Source: Xanthostigma xanthostigma
Taxonomy: Eukaryota; Arthropoda; Insecta; Raphidioptera; Raphidiidae
DNA length: 64,000 nt
Assembly: GCA_963575645.1 (NCBI GenBank)
Contig: OY754464.1
Location: 82,620,948-82,684,947, forward strand
Reading direction: 5' to 3'
The notes under the pieces are model-generated. The model was not told the DNA's origin. It saw only the letters and a program-made list of their open reading frames with translations, and searched no databases. This document shows, piece after piece, positions 10,227 through 21,080 of this stretch (position 1 is the stretch's first letter; each line of letters starts with the position of its first letter). Position numbers and translations under genes: made by a program.

Positions 10227-10396
10227 TCTCTATCTATCTATCTATCTATTATACTACAGTAATAAACCACTTGCTGTAGTCCAAACGAAAGTTACAAACA
10301 AACATACATACATGCATACATTAATACATACATATATACATACATCATACATGCATACATACATACATACATACATACATACATACATACAAACAA
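10227..10396. repeat. Microsatellites (TCTA)n then (ACAT)n at the LINE 3' end
   Basis: TCTA repeats at ~10229-10250 fit the 3' terminal repeat of the LINE. ACAT/CATA repeats run ~10301-10394. The second may be an expanded target or a second repeat tract. Confidence 0.85.
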
Positions 10397-11161
10397 ACTG
10401 ACAAGTTAAGTTAATATAAAGCGTGTAAAAAGGCAGTCGTTGAGAACTGCCGACAGAAGTAAAAGCTTAAAACAAATATTAATTACTAACCATAGCAATT
10501 AATTGCTGGTTAGAAATTAATGTTTATTTTCATAATTATTGTTTTGAATTTTCATATTGTACTTGAAAAGGTCTAAATCTATAGACTAAATCTATAGACG
10601 AAATCTAGCTTTTTGTCCACAATCCTGCGATTTTTGTTATATTAATTATTATCTAATATATATTTAATTTAATCATTAAAACACAGAAACTATTTTTATA
10701 AACAGATTTGAATGCTTTTACAGCTACCGGCATTCGTAGTGCGGTGTTATAAAAGAAAATTCAGCGGTTTGTTTACAATCTGAGCGGTTTAATTAAAAAA
10801 AAATGTAAAAATGAAAACCACAGAAAAGTTTATAATAAGTAATTATTTTTATAACACTTAAATATGGCTCAAAAGAATGAGTTGTTAAACTTCAAAACAG
10901 AATTCACACGAAAAAAATGCCATCACCGTATTGACCGTAACGTTTAACTCAAGTTTATTATAGGTATTTATTTTTTGTCTTTTTTTTTAAAAAAAAGGTG
11001 CCTCGACTACTAATGTCCATTATATTATACGTATAATGTAGTTAATTCTTTTGGTATATTTGTTTATATTTTAAGATTTTTGTAATCGGATTTCATAATG
11101 AATAAATTGAACAATAGATATAGATTAGACTTCATATCGACGAAATTAAACCCTTAAGTAA
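10397..11161. other. AT-rich stretch, no gene seen
   Basis: No recognisable gene or window-shared repeat. It includes a local direct repeat of CTAAATCTATAGAC near 10571-10605. Confidence 0.5.
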
Positions 11162-11722
11162 AAAAAACGAGTGTGCTTTAGACTGAAGTAAAACTTCTTC
11201 CTGCCATAATTTGTTATTATTCACCCGAAAATTCACAAAATATGAACTTTAAAATTAATTTACGATTTTATTCACTTTAAACGTAGAATATTTAATGTAT
11301 TGAATAAAATATTAATTTAGAAAATTGTTCAAGAACGAAATGAACAGTCTAACGTAAGAAGAAAGATATATAAACTTAAAAATAATGAAAACAAAAATAA
11401 TACATTGCAATTACTTAGCTCTCGTTGGATTTTAAGCGTAAATCTTTATGAAATATTATGAAACTTTTTTCTGTCACCCGATAGCGCCACTGGCAAGTAA
11501 AGCATGTGTTATTCTATTGTTAGTACTGCTTGTATTTTCGGCCACCTGATGGCGCCATTAGTCAGTGAAGTATTTGTCATCCTATTTCTATCTTCACTAA
11601 CTCATATCTGCCTCTCAACTTCCGTTCGCCTCGCCCGATCGCACTTTCCGTAAATCTCTCGTCACGCATTCACCAGCTTACTCCACAAGTCAAGCTTGCG
11701 TAAAGAAGTTTTACTTTAAAAA
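11162..11722 (-). mobile_element. Family E TIR element, copy 1
   Basis: Ends carry AGTAAAACTTCTT (at 11184) and AAGAAGTTTTACTT (near 11705), a 13-bp inverted pair. The interior shares the blocks TTAGCTCTCGTTGGATTTTA, GATAGCGCCACTGGCAAGTA and GGCCACCTGATGGCGCCATT with the copy at 44.06-44.99 kb in opposite orientation. This copy lacks the minisatellite expansion of that copy and keeps about one unit (TATCTTCACTAACTCATATC). Homology extends ~20 bp outside the TIR. Superfamily unassigned. Confidence 0.7.
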
Positions 11723-12548
11723 ATTACGTTTACATTTTCAAAAATAAATTATTATTCATTTTCAACTTCTTTGCTTCTAAGTACATAATTATAATTATGA
11801 TTGCATGGTGCGCAGCTTTCGTGTACTGTGAATTTTTATGGTCTTTTGTACAGTGCGCAGTTCGTGTAATCAAGATTAGGAGTCAGGTGTACAGTGCGCA
11901 GTTCGAAGCCGTCGCATTTGTACCCTCTGGCCATCTTCCAAATTTAGCACTGTTGTACCATATTAGTATATCACAACGTCGCAGCCGATTTCTCCGAATT
12001 TTGTAGATATTGGTTTTTTTTTTTACTTGGAACTAATTACGTTTTGAACTAGAACAGAATTCAACAATACAGTTATATTTGTATATAAGCGGAGAAAAAC
12101 ATTCTGCGCTGCAAAAACGGTGCCTGTAATACATATAAATTTGCAGAGAAAGACACTCCCTGAATACAAAATGACAGTTCATAGTTTTATATAAGTTATA
12201 TTTCCTTTACTTTAGGATTTAATTCTGACCGAGTGAATTCTGTCACGTGCTTCTGACATTTTTTAACAATATTTCTACGGGTTCGTAAAAGTTGTAACAT
12301 AATCTTTGTATCTAAGTTCGATCATCTGTTAACAAAATAGTAGTCTATGTATCTCGTTTGTAAACGAAAGTATTATTACGAGCGCAACAAAATGTTATCA
12401 CGAAGCAAGTGTAAACAGCCAATATAATTAGTAATATTATCGTTACAGTCAGGATACATGCTACATGTTTTGCACGTACCTCCTATAAAATAGCTAATTA
12501 ACCGACTTCAAAAAATAAGAGAAGGTTCCCTATTCGATTGTATATTTG
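11723..12548. other. Stretch without a supported gene
   Basis: Contains GTGCGCAG twice (11809, 11853) and GTACAGTGCGCAGTTCG, a short internal duplication. A head fragment of the AACCGACTTC family is at ~12500-12545 (TTAACCGACTTCAAAAAATA). A 69-codon open frame here has no known domain. Confidence 0.45.
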
Positions 12549-12790
12549 AAGTAAAACTTCTTTAGGCACGCTTGGGGAGTAAGCTGGTAAATGCCTGACG
12601 AAAGCGTTTACGGAAGTGCATCATCGGACGAGGCGAACGGTGCGTGATCGTTCGAGGCGAACGGTAGTTGAGAGGGGGATAAAAGTTAGTGAAGATAGTA
12701 AGAGAGAGAGAGTTACGTTTCGTATATTGGAAGTTGAGAGGGAGATATAAGTTAGTGAGTGCGACAAAGACGGAGCATTAATCGAAATTC
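12549..12790 (+). repeat. Family E element, copy 2 (partial)
   Basis: Starts with GAAGTAAAACTTCTTTAGGC and GGGGAGTAAGCTGGTAAATG, matching the left end of the 44-kb copy. It then has about two minisatellite units (AAGTTAGTGAAGATAG ... TTACGTTTCGTATATTGG) and stops without a right end. Confidence 0.7.
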
Positions 12791-13595
12791 TTTTTTTTTT
12801 TGGACAACTATTTGACGTTTATAATGAAAACAATTGTTTTTGTATCAAAAATACATTTCATCGAATTTTGCTGCATTTTGTAACGGGAAATAATGTTGGT
12901 AAATCCTTTTAAATGTATTATAAATTCTGCTAATAAATATATATACATAAATTATATTTTAAACATTCCGTCTTTGTAGATATGTGCTACAGAGTGAGGT
13001 TATATTGTGTCGTTAAATCAGGATGATAATCAAAATATGGTGATAGATTATTGAATATTATTGTATTATTATCGTATATTATTGCTGGTCATAAAAAAAA
13101 AACAATTTTATTATTTCACTTTAAAAATGTGCAAATTTAGACAGGCATTGAATCAATTTCTTCGATTCGATTATGTTTAGTATTCCAAGAAGACGCAGAA
13201 ACTTGTAAACGTTTCTAAATAAATATTATATATAGAAGTTCGTCTTGTTTAACATTTCGAATTTATTGGAAAAATAAGTATAAAGTTAGTGTGTATATGT
13301 TAGCTACTTCATGTTGCATAAGTTGGGAACTTTTTTTATTAATGTTTATAAAACTGAAAATAAAAACAGTAAATAAAACATTATAAAAGTTTTAAGCGAC
13401 TCAAACTTTGTAAACTGTGTATTTTCTTCAAGTTACAAATTTTATAGACACGTCAAAAAACAATTTAATAATACGGTTTATTTAAATTTGAAACTTTGCA
13501 GTACAAGGGTAGACTTTAAATCGCCTGATAAGATACTCAAAGGTTTAAGCTTTCGAATATATTTAGTATTTACCATATATTTAATAATTTACTAT
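12791..13595. other. AT-rich stretch, no gene seen
   Basis: No long frames, tRNA or window-shared repeat noted. Confidence 0.45.
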
Positions 13596-13904
13596 ATGAA
13601 TCATTGTCTATCTACTCAATGTGCGGTGAGCGAAGGCAACAAAGCGTATCGAAAATATATCTGTGTCTCTTTCTTCGATGTAATTCCCTGATTTCTCCGA
13701 TGATAGGATTGGTTGATGTACTTGCATTCAATCTGAATAAAGTATAGTTATCTGTTTAAAAAACTTTATCGTCTTCTATGACGTTAACATGAGCGTACCC
13801 AGCTTTTGGCCCAGGAGGGGGCAAATTATAAATTTCTTAAGCCGGATCCCCCGTGCTTGTTTTGCCCTTCTGGATACGCCAGTGCTTACGACGTAAAAAA
13901 AGAC
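13596..13904 (+). repeat. Family F repeat, copy 1
   Basis: Shares TCATTGTCTATCTACTCAAT, TTCTTCGATGTAATTCCCTG, TTGGTTGATGTACTTGCATT and GCTTTTGGCCCAGGAGGGGG with copies at 29.24-29.59 kb (inverted) and 62.18-62.49 kb. About 310-360 bp, non-coding, with no clear terminal structure. Directly abuts a family A copy. Confidence 0.7.
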
Positions 13905-14462
13905 ATTTTTGGAAAAACTGTGCGTCTGTTAGTCTGTGAACACGATCCGGGTTAAACGGATGAGCGGATTGAAAACAAATTTGGGAGAATGTTTGGTATG
14001 CAAATATGAAGAGTCCTATTGTTTTTGGGGAACATCGGCGCATGCGCAGAAGAGATATATGCTATAACGGTGTTTTTTTATATAATAATTGTATACTTTT
14101 CATTACGGCTTATTATTCTATTTATTTTTTCAAGAGAGTTTCGTTAAATTTTTTTTCCTAAACTTTATAGTTTCGGAAATATTTTGGAAAAAAAAATCAG
14201 CCGCACTTTTGTTTTATGGATCTGTCAGAAATAACTAGTTATAGGCATGCTTTGATTAATTACTACATGACGTGGAACATAATATTCTGTAGGTAACCAT
14301 GGCAACGAATAGCAAATATATTGAATATTAGCCATTACACGCGTCACCTCACGCGATATAAAAAATTTTATTTTCTTTATTATAATCACATGTCAACATT
14401 TTTGAAGTTGGAATGGTCCCGTCGCCCAATTGGCTGGAATTTTTTTTATTCATATTTAACGT
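13905..14462 (+). repeat. Family A repeat, copy 4 (5'-truncated)
   Basis: Starts at TTTTTGGAAAAACTGTGCG and continues through GTGAACACGATCC, GGCGCATGCGCAGAAGAG and the CGTCGCCCAATTGGCTGGAA right-end block. The outer left third is missing and is replaced by family F. Confidence 0.75.
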
Positions 14463-14807
14463 TTATATAAAAAACTTCGGACATGCCACAATACTTTATC
14501 TAAACTAAAGGATGTAAAAATTATATTTTAGTTACTTTTGTAATGTATATTATGTACAATGCTATGATGAAAATGTATACATTACACTTGTATACAGGAT
14601 GTAATAATAATATATAATTGCATATTGCAGTACTTGTATTAAAATATATATTTATGACACTCCTGACTAACCAAACAATGAAAATGTGAATACCTCTATT
14701 TTTTGTTGCACTAACCACTTGAAATGTGAACATACAAGATACGAAGTGGAACAAAAAATAACAGAAGAAATAATTGTCATTGTTAGCTTATATGTGGGTG
14801 AGGTTCA
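14463..14807. other. AT-rich spacer, no gene seen
   Basis: Low-complexity AT sequence between two family A copies. A 77-codon minus-strand frame has no recognisable domain. Confidence 0.45.
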
Positions 14808-16192
14808 CATGTGTTTACCATTCCAACCCACAGGTGGGGAATGGTACTAGTTTAGGTCAAAAATCACTTTTCAAAAATTTTACAATATCTTTCCGTTTTG
14901 AGGTCCCCCAAATCCAAAAAACATATTTTTGGAAAAACTCTGTGCGTCTGTTAGTCTGTTTGTCTGTGAACACGATAGAGATCAAACGGATGAGCGGATT
15001 GAAACCAAATTTTGGGTGAATGTCTTTTATGCAAATATAAAGAGTCGTATTGTTTTTGGAGACAATCAGCGCATGCGCAGAAGAAATATATGCTACAACA
15101 GTGTTTTTTTTATATAATAATGGTATACTTTTCATAGCAGCTTATTATTCTATTTATTTTTTCAAGAAAGTTTCGTTAAAAACATTTTTTTCTAAACTTT
15201 ATAGTTGCGGAAATAGTTTGAAAATAAAAAAAATCATCTGTGCTTTCGTTTTATTTATTTATTTATTTAAAACAATAGACACAACGGAACAGAAAGTTCC
15301 AAATAGTGTACAAAATAAACAAAAACAAAATCAAAATAATAATCCAAATTGAGAGACGGCAATTACATCAAATGATTCATTAATTGTTTTAATGTAGCAC
15401 AAAAAATGTCAATATTCAATACATTGGCAGAACTGCACATATTAAACAGAGGGGAATTAGCCATTTGGGATGTTTTTGGGAAAGGAAGATAAAACGTGGG
15501 AGTTTTGCGGGTTCTTAATGATGTTGCATTGAAAGGGATAAGGCTAAGGAGATGTGGATCATCGACGTAGTTGTGAATAATTTTAAATAGGAATGTAACT
15601 GCAACATTTTTACGACGGACAGACAGTAGCTTGGAATTAAATTCAGATAGAAGGATAGTATGGGAGAAGCCTTGCTCAGGGTAATTACCAAATTTTTTTA
15701 AGTGTAAAAATTTTAAAAACTTTCTCTGGACATTTTCGATCATTTCAATATACACCGCATAGTACGGGAACCATACAACAGAGCAGTATTCCAATATTGA
15801 CAAAACTAATGACCTAAACAATAATATCATGGCATTAATATTTTTTAAGTCTTTTGCATTACGAATCAAAAATCCAAGGACGCGATATACTTTAGAGCAC
15901 ATAATATGTGTTATGTGAGGACCGAAGCTCAGCTTATTGTTTAACAAAACGCCAAAATCGCGAATTTCCTGTAATGTTTTAAGAATTGTAGATCTGTCAG
16001 AAATAAACCAGTTAAGCATGCTTTGATTAATTTTTACATGACGTGGAACATTATTATGTAGGTAACCGTGGCAACCGATAGCAAATGTCATATTGAATAC
16101 TAGCCATTACCCGCGTCACCTCACGCAATATCAGAAATATTCTTTTCTTCATTATACTACATCAAATGTCAATTGGCTGGAATTTTTTTTAT
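14808..16192 (+). repeat. Family A repeat, copy 5, split by a LINE fragment
   Basis: The left part (14808-~15252) and right part (~15993-16192) are contiguous in other copies: TCGTTTTATGGATCTGTCAG in copy 4 is here interrupted after the TCGTTTTAT word. The right part resumes at GATCTGTCAGAAATAAACC. The intervening ~740 bp is a minus-strand LINE fragment. Confidence 0.75.
15252..15992 (-). pseudogene. 5'-truncated LINE fragment encoding a reverse-transcriptase C terminus
   Basis: The minus-strand frame (stop at 15363) encodes IRDFGVLLNNKLSFGPHI, the post-catalytic 'thumb' segment of Jockey-supergroup RTs, then LEYCSVVWFPYYAVYIEMIE and VQRKFLKFLHLKKFG, all usual C-terminal features. The catalytic boxes are absent, so this is a dead 5'-truncated insertion. 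It ends in an (AAAT)n tail, seen on the plus strand as TTTATTTATTTATTT at ~15253. The apparent start MTFAIGC lies in family A sequence and is a read-through artefact. A different family from the intact LINE at 6.2 kb, judging from the protein. Confidence 0.8.
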
Positions 16193-16530
16193 AAACTTTG
16201 TTGCATTCTGTAGATTGCATTAGTATTAGTTATATACACACATACCTACATTATGCAAAAAAATATGCACTTGGTATTTTTATTTATAGTTTAGTTTAAA
16301 TAAATACTGCACTTATAACAGAAAACGTGCTCGTCTAGCACGCCTGATTCTAACGACAACGGCCGTGGTAATAAATTATAGTTTATTTTACACAAAGGGA
16401 CACCGCCCCCTTGTGTATAATACTCATGTTTATATAATTTCTGTACGCATTTCTTTTTGAAAGGCTTTCATACAAAAAAAAAAAGGACATTTTAACTGGT
16501 AATTTTCCACTGCCCGCATGCATGAATCTT
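16193..16530. other. Spacer, no gene seen
   Basis: AT-rich with a short GC-richer patch (GACACCGCCCCCTTGTG). No recognisable feature. Confidence 0.4.
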
Positions 16531-17488
16531 TTTTTTAACCGACGAAAAACAACAAACGGAGGAGGTTCTCAATTCGACGCGTATATTTTTTTTTTTTTTT
16601 ATTTTTTTTTTTTTTTTTTTTATTTATGTATGACCACGCATAACTTTTTACAGAGTAGTCCGATTTTGATAATTATTTTTTTGTTTGAAAGGGTATACCC
16701 CGAAGTTGGTCCCATATAAATTTCGTAGAAAAATTCCAACCCTAAGGGTAGGAAACCAGGGGATGATTGATTGTTCACTCACTGATTGTAATGTATGACC
16801 ACACATAACTTTTTACAGAGTGGTCCAATTTTGATAATTATTTTTTTATTGGATAGGGTATACCTCGAGGTTCGTCTCATATAAATTTGGAAAAAAAATT
16901 CCTACCCTAAGGGTGGGAAAATAGGGGTGATTTATTGTTCACTCACAGATTTTCATGCTGAGTTGTGTATATTACAATTATAAATTATATAGCCACAAAA
17001 AATTATTAAATAAAAACTTTTTAACAAAAAAATTAAACCGCCGAAAAACTGAAAAGCAAAAAATAATAAATCTTTTTATTTAACTAAGTTCTATCTAAGT
17101 AGTTGAACGTATGTGAAAGTCTAGTATATCTAAGTAATTTTGAGTCGGCGTCAAACCATCAATGAACAAAGATCACTAAAAGAAATAACCAAATCAAACA
17201 ATGATACGTGAAATCTCCAGCGATAAACATTAACATTAAACATGCGCTCTCCACACGACCACTCGCAAAGACGTGTGCCCGTTAGGGTTGCTCTGTCGCT
17301 GATATTAACTTCGTGAACGCTCAGAGATTTCCGGCGAAGGATTGTTGACGCCGACTCAAAATTACTTAGATATACTAGACTTTCACATACGTTCAACTAC
17401 TTAGATAGAACTTAGTTAAATAAAAAGATTTATTATTTTTTGCTTTTCAGTTTTTCGGCGGTTTAATTTTTTTGTTAAAAAGTTTTTA
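16531..17488 (+). mobile_element. AACCGAC-headed element with giant terminal hairpin (HP2)
   Basis: The head reads TTAACCGACGAAAAACAAC and GGAGGAGGTTCTCAATTCG, then a T-rich tract. It is followed by two tandem ~165-bp copies of a unit with ACTTTTTACAGAGTAGTCCG or ACTTTTTACAGAGTGGTCCA (16621-16783 and 16786-16955). The 3' part is an inverted repeat: 17011-17154 and 17345-17488 are identical when complemented (144 of 144 bp by my comparison), separated by a 190-bp spacer. The arm's apical end is GAGTCGGCGTCAA. The same head-plus-hairpin layout occurs at 62.7-63.19 kb in reverse. No coding capacity; superfamily unassigned. Confidence 0.8.
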
Positions 17489-17640
17489 TTTTAATATGTA
17501 TTGTATATTTCAACATGCCGATCCATATTTCCAATTTTAAAAATAAAAAGACCATATGATGTCTTTCAAAAGTGTCTGTTATTTTAGAAATTATATTTTT
17601 CCCGAGTTTGCCGATTTTAAACCTGACCTGAGTAGTGTCA
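17489..17640. other. Spacer
   Basis: AT-rich with no recognised feature. Confidence 0.35.
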
Positions 17641-18195
17641 CTGATCCGGCACTATTAAAAACTAGGGGGTGCCGGATTATTGGATTGTATAGAAAAATTC
17701 ATAATATATAGAGCTGTAAAAGTAACGAGAAATTGTGTACCCGTATGTATTCGTTACTTAAAGAACCAGTACCCGTTACTTTCGTATCGTTACGTTACTC
17801 GTTACTTTTCATACAACATACAATCGTGTACTAACAGCATCAAGCATGTACCATCGCATCGAGGCGCGTCGCATACGTGATACGATATGACTTCGTTCGT
17901 ATAACGTATAACCACATCAAACGAGTCGAACTGACATGGATACAACAAATGCGAGTAACGAAATGAATTTGTCAGTAACGATTCGTTACTTCGAGTCAGA
18001 CGATGTACCCGTTACTCAGTAACGAATGCATACGTTTTACATTTTGTTACAGCTCTAATAATATGTAAATAAAATAAGGCATTTCATAAAAAGATTGACA
18101 GCGAGTGGGGAGGGGTGAGGGAGGCGTGAGCGGAGGATGCCGGATTATTGGACGTACCGAATTACTGAAGTGCCGGATTAGTGAGACTCGATTGT
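17641..18195. repeat. Composite MITE region: GGATTATTGG element with nested GTTAC-rich MITE
   Basis: Outer blocks TGCCGGATTATTGGATTGTA (left) and TGCCGGATTATTGGACGTAC (right) resemble ends of pogo/Tigger-like MITEs. Inside, ~17709-18056 has inverted ends AGAGCTGTAAAAGTAACGAG and GTTACAGCTCT, with many GTTACT/AGTAAC words. Boundaries are approximate and superfamilies are not proven. Confidence 0.5.
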
Positions 18196-18224
18196 ATTTA
18201 AGATTGGGTACTGGTTTTGTATCA

Positions 18225-18520
18225 ATTAACAATAATTTCTGTTAATTTAATAAAAAACAAAAAAAAAAATGAATCCACCTCAAAAAGAAACAAGAACATC
18301 TCAAAAAGGATATACCTATAATAAATGTTTCTATAGGTTTACAATCACCTTATTTTTCCTTAATTATATCTCGCCAGTTGTTTATTTACGCTGACCTCAA
18401 TTTAAATGTAGATAGGGAAGGTGATTGTAAAACCAGAAAAAAACATTATTTTGTCTCTTTTTGCATGTGTTCTGATTTTCTTTTTGAAGTCTGTTGATTT
18501 CCGTTAAATTAATTTATTTT
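18225..18520. repeat. Imperfect inverted repeat
   Basis: CTATAGGTTTACAATCACCT at ~18330 is mirrored by AAGGTGATTGTAAAACCAG at ~18418, and the outer text TGTTAATTTAATAAAAAAC is partly mirrored near 18510. A decayed foldback or MITE. Confidence 0.5.
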
Positions 18521-18624
18521 CTATATTCTCAGAAACCGGTAAATTCAAAAAATTGCAATACACTACACTATACAAAACCCAACAAAATCTAATACCTTCC
18601 ATCAAAATTGGTGCATTAATGGAT

Positions 18625-18910
18625 TTCTGAACATAAAATTCCGCTATCCGTGTGTTCGTAATTTTTCTCCTCCTAAACGGCTGGACCGATTTCGACGAAA
18701 TTTTTTTTTTGTACTTATGGGGTCACCTGGATGGTCCTCAGCTATAATTGAACCCAATGGCTGACGCTGTTGTCAATATTCAGAATTTTTTTTTTTAATT
18801 TTCCGACCAAAATTTTTTTTAATTCTTACATAAAAAAATATATTCCCAACTTTTCATCCTCCCACATCTCTCAAAATTTTACAAATTCGGGCGAAGCCAG
18901 TAATGGAGCA
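18625..18910 (+). repeat. Dispersed repeat with ACGGCTGGACCGATTTCGAC block
   Basis: The text TCCTCCTAAACGGCTGGACC followed by CGGGCGAAGCCAG at the end is typical of non-coding arthropod retroelement-derived repeats ending in a GGCGAAGCC tail (compare families B and D here). Only one copy in this window, so support is moderate. Confidence 0.4.
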
Positions 18911-19501
18911 TATCATAAAAAGTCGAATTACACGATTTTAAAAAAAACATTAAAAAGTTACTAATAGTTTGTCTAATAAATTATAAATACTGAAAAATCT
19001 ATCCCAAACAAAAAAAGTGCATTCCAACGTTTAAACAATGTACCATATTTTTTCTGAGAAAAATATTCACAAATGTGTTATCTTCACAATCTCTTCCTGA
19101 CTTCATTGAGAAAGTATGAATGGCATGTTGTAATTTGTATTCCACAAAAAAAGATGAAAAAAATTAAAAGAGACAGACAGTCTGTTCTGTACAAACATTT
19201 GTTAAGCTGGCTCATATGTGGAACAGATGTAAACGTTTTATATTTTTGTATGGAATTCCTTAGAGCGGGTCATTTGCGTATTTTGTATTTTTTTATACAA
19301 AAAAGCAAAACTATTCTGTTCTAATTTTATTCGTATTAAAGTGTCGATACAACGAAAGTCCGTACGTCTGTCATAGACAATTTTCTCTGAAACTCTGAAG
19401 TTTGGCAGTGTACGACAAACATGAAAAAAAATACGGGACGAATTGATAACCTCAATTTTTTTTAATGAGTTAAAAATATAAAAGTAGATTGTGTACTAGG
19501 G
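18911..19501. other. AT-rich stretch, no gene seen
   Basis: The 83-codon frame near 19.1 kb has no known domain, unfavourable context and no supporting neighbours. Confidence 0.4.
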
Positions 19502-19822
19502 CAGGGGTCGGCAACCTTTTGAGACGGAAGAGCCAAAAGTTACAATTTACAAAATTTCCCAGTTTTTAAAGAGCCACTAAACATTTTCGTTTCAGTATTA
19601 TAGTATTTGCTTATATAGGTATATATATCCGAGGACGACACGTCGCGATGGGGGCGGTGCGGGTGAGACGCGAGTGGAAATGGCCGAGAGATAGACATGG
19701 TGCACAATCATGGATCGATTGGACGATTCTTAAGGGTTTATGCAATAAAATAATTATTTTTTGCGTTTGGAACTGGAGAGCCGCTTCTTTACATCAAAAG
19801 AGCCGCAGGTTGCCGACCCCTG
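19502..19822. mobile_element. hAT-type MITE (CAGGGGTCGGCAACCT termini)
   Basis: A 321-bp element with TIRs CAGGGGTCGGCAACCT and AGGTTGCCGACCCCTG. Flanks are TACTAGGG (19494-19501) and GACTAGGG (19823-19830), an 8-bp duplication with one mismatch, the hAT hallmark length. Interior GAGCCAAAAG/GAGCCGC words are common in such MITEs. A 95-codon frame crossing the right end is spurious. Confidence 0.85.
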
Positions 19823-19830
19823 GACTAGGG

Positions 19831-20225
19831 CATAATGACATGTTAAATGAGCGTTATCAAAGAATATTATGTAAAACAATAAAAATAAAGACACATGTTA
19901 AAAAAAAGCATCAATTTGTCCACGACTACTGTTAAAAAGGTTTACATAAAACATTGGATATAGTTGTAAGTTTTTTTTTCATTTTTTAGAAAGTATATAC
20001 ATTTACAGTTAATAAGGTATGTCTCAATGATTTAATTCTGAGGTCAATAGAATCCGATCGCTTATACACCCGCTCCCTACTTAATCATAAAAATGTATCT
20101 TGGAATGCATATGATGGCACCGTCTTAATTAACATGTTTTGATATTCATGGATTGATAGGCGTGTTCAACTTAAACCGTTCGAGTCTTAACTATAATTAA
20201 GTTTACAAATAAATAAAATTGTCGA
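19831..20225. other. AT-rich spacer, no gene seen
   Basis: No recognisable feature. Confidence 0.35.
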
Positions 20226-20347
20226 CCAATTTTTTTCAGACTATAGGTATATTGACATAAAAAATAAAATTATAAATCAATAGGTATTACAAAATATGAC
20301 GTCATATTTTGTAATATCGATTTATAATTTTATTATTTTTATGTCTT
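20226..20347. repeat. Palindrome centred on ATGACGTCAT
   Basis: About 20258-20345 is an inverted repeat with ~45-bp arms: GACATAAAAAATAAAATTAT on the left and its near complement on the right, meeting at AAAATATGACGTCATATTTT. Two to three mismatches. Adjacent TAAATAAATAAAATTGTCGA is also found next to a small palindrome at 37.05 kb. Confidence 0.7.
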
Positions 20348-20479
20348 GCTTGTTTATTTTTGTAATTTTCTAAAGTCTTGTCCTATAACACTGGCCTATT
20401 ATGAACAAGGCTAATTAATAAATCCATATCAATATCCCTTTTCTCCATAATTGAGTAGCACAAGGTAGGTAGGTATAGG

Positions 20480-20705
20480 TAAAAACGTGCGCGCACATCT
20501 GTCGTCGTCAACAGACTTCTATGAAATGACGTGGTCCACTGCGCCGAGGGGCGACGTGCGGGTATCCGTTGAGTTTTGTTGCAACGTTACATGTCCGTCG
20601 CGTTAACAAACACCTATTGAACACTGCGCGCCGGCCCGTCGCCCGTTACAAAAATCGGGCCGTTATCCGTTGTCGTTAACAAGAGGCCTACAGTCATTTT
20701 CACCT
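20480..20705. other. GC/CpG-rich patch in AT-rich surroundings
   Basis: Contains many CpG words (GCGCCGAGGGGCGACGTGCG, GCGCGCCGGCCCGTCGCCCG, AAAATCGGGCCGTTATCCG). No open frame or TE structure recognised. Could be a decayed element or the edge of a host regulatory region. Confidence 0.4.
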
Positions 20706-21080
20706 TCAAATGAGAGTCGGATAGTGATGCCCGAGCCTGTAGATATTATGTAAAACGTATGTATGATAATAAATTAAGTATGCATGTGAGAAGACTCGTG
20801 TCTTTGAAATCAAGATTCGTGTTCAATATCATGTTATTATCAACTCCGACCAAAACGTTAACTTATTGTTATTACTATTACTATTAACACAGTACTTAAG
20901 AGTACCAAGGATGAACTCAACTTAGCCGCACAAAGCAAGCGACCAACAAAATGAAAATAAAAATTCAGTTTCAAATAATCTCAATAACATCACCAAACTA
21001 AAAAATATTAAATGTATTTATATTCTACCAGCGGGGGCTGATTGTGCAAAAAAGGTCAAAAATGTTTTATATTAAAAAAA
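20706..21080. other. Spacer, no gene seen
   Basis: No recognised feature. Confidence 0.35.

Larger units (their letters stand above)
6173..10252 (+). mobile_element. Non-LTR retrotransposon, CR1/Jockey-like group, both ORFs intact
   Basis: A complete-looking LINE: a short 5' leader, ORF1 with a PHD finger, overlapping ORF2 with endonuclease and reverse transcriptase, a short 3' UTR and a terminal (TCTA)n run at about 10229-10250, followed by an (ACAT)n microsatellite. A 3' end in short tandem repeats rather than poly(A), and ORF1 with a PHD finger, suggest a CR1-related clade, though phylogeny would be needed. The 5' limit is inferred from the tRNA-like sequence ending at ~6172; no target-site duplication was identified. 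Confidence 0.85.

Noticed and set aside
11797..12006. 69-codon frame with GTGCGCAG repeats
   Set aside because: No domain, repetitive start and no neighbouring exons.
15993..16091. N-terminal part of the 242-codon minus-strand frame as part of the RT
   Set aside because: This segment is family A DNA found without RT sequence in other copies; the open frame is a chance fusion.
19648..19935. 95-codon frame across a hAT MITE end
   Set aside because: It crosses the TIR and TSD of a non-coding MITE.
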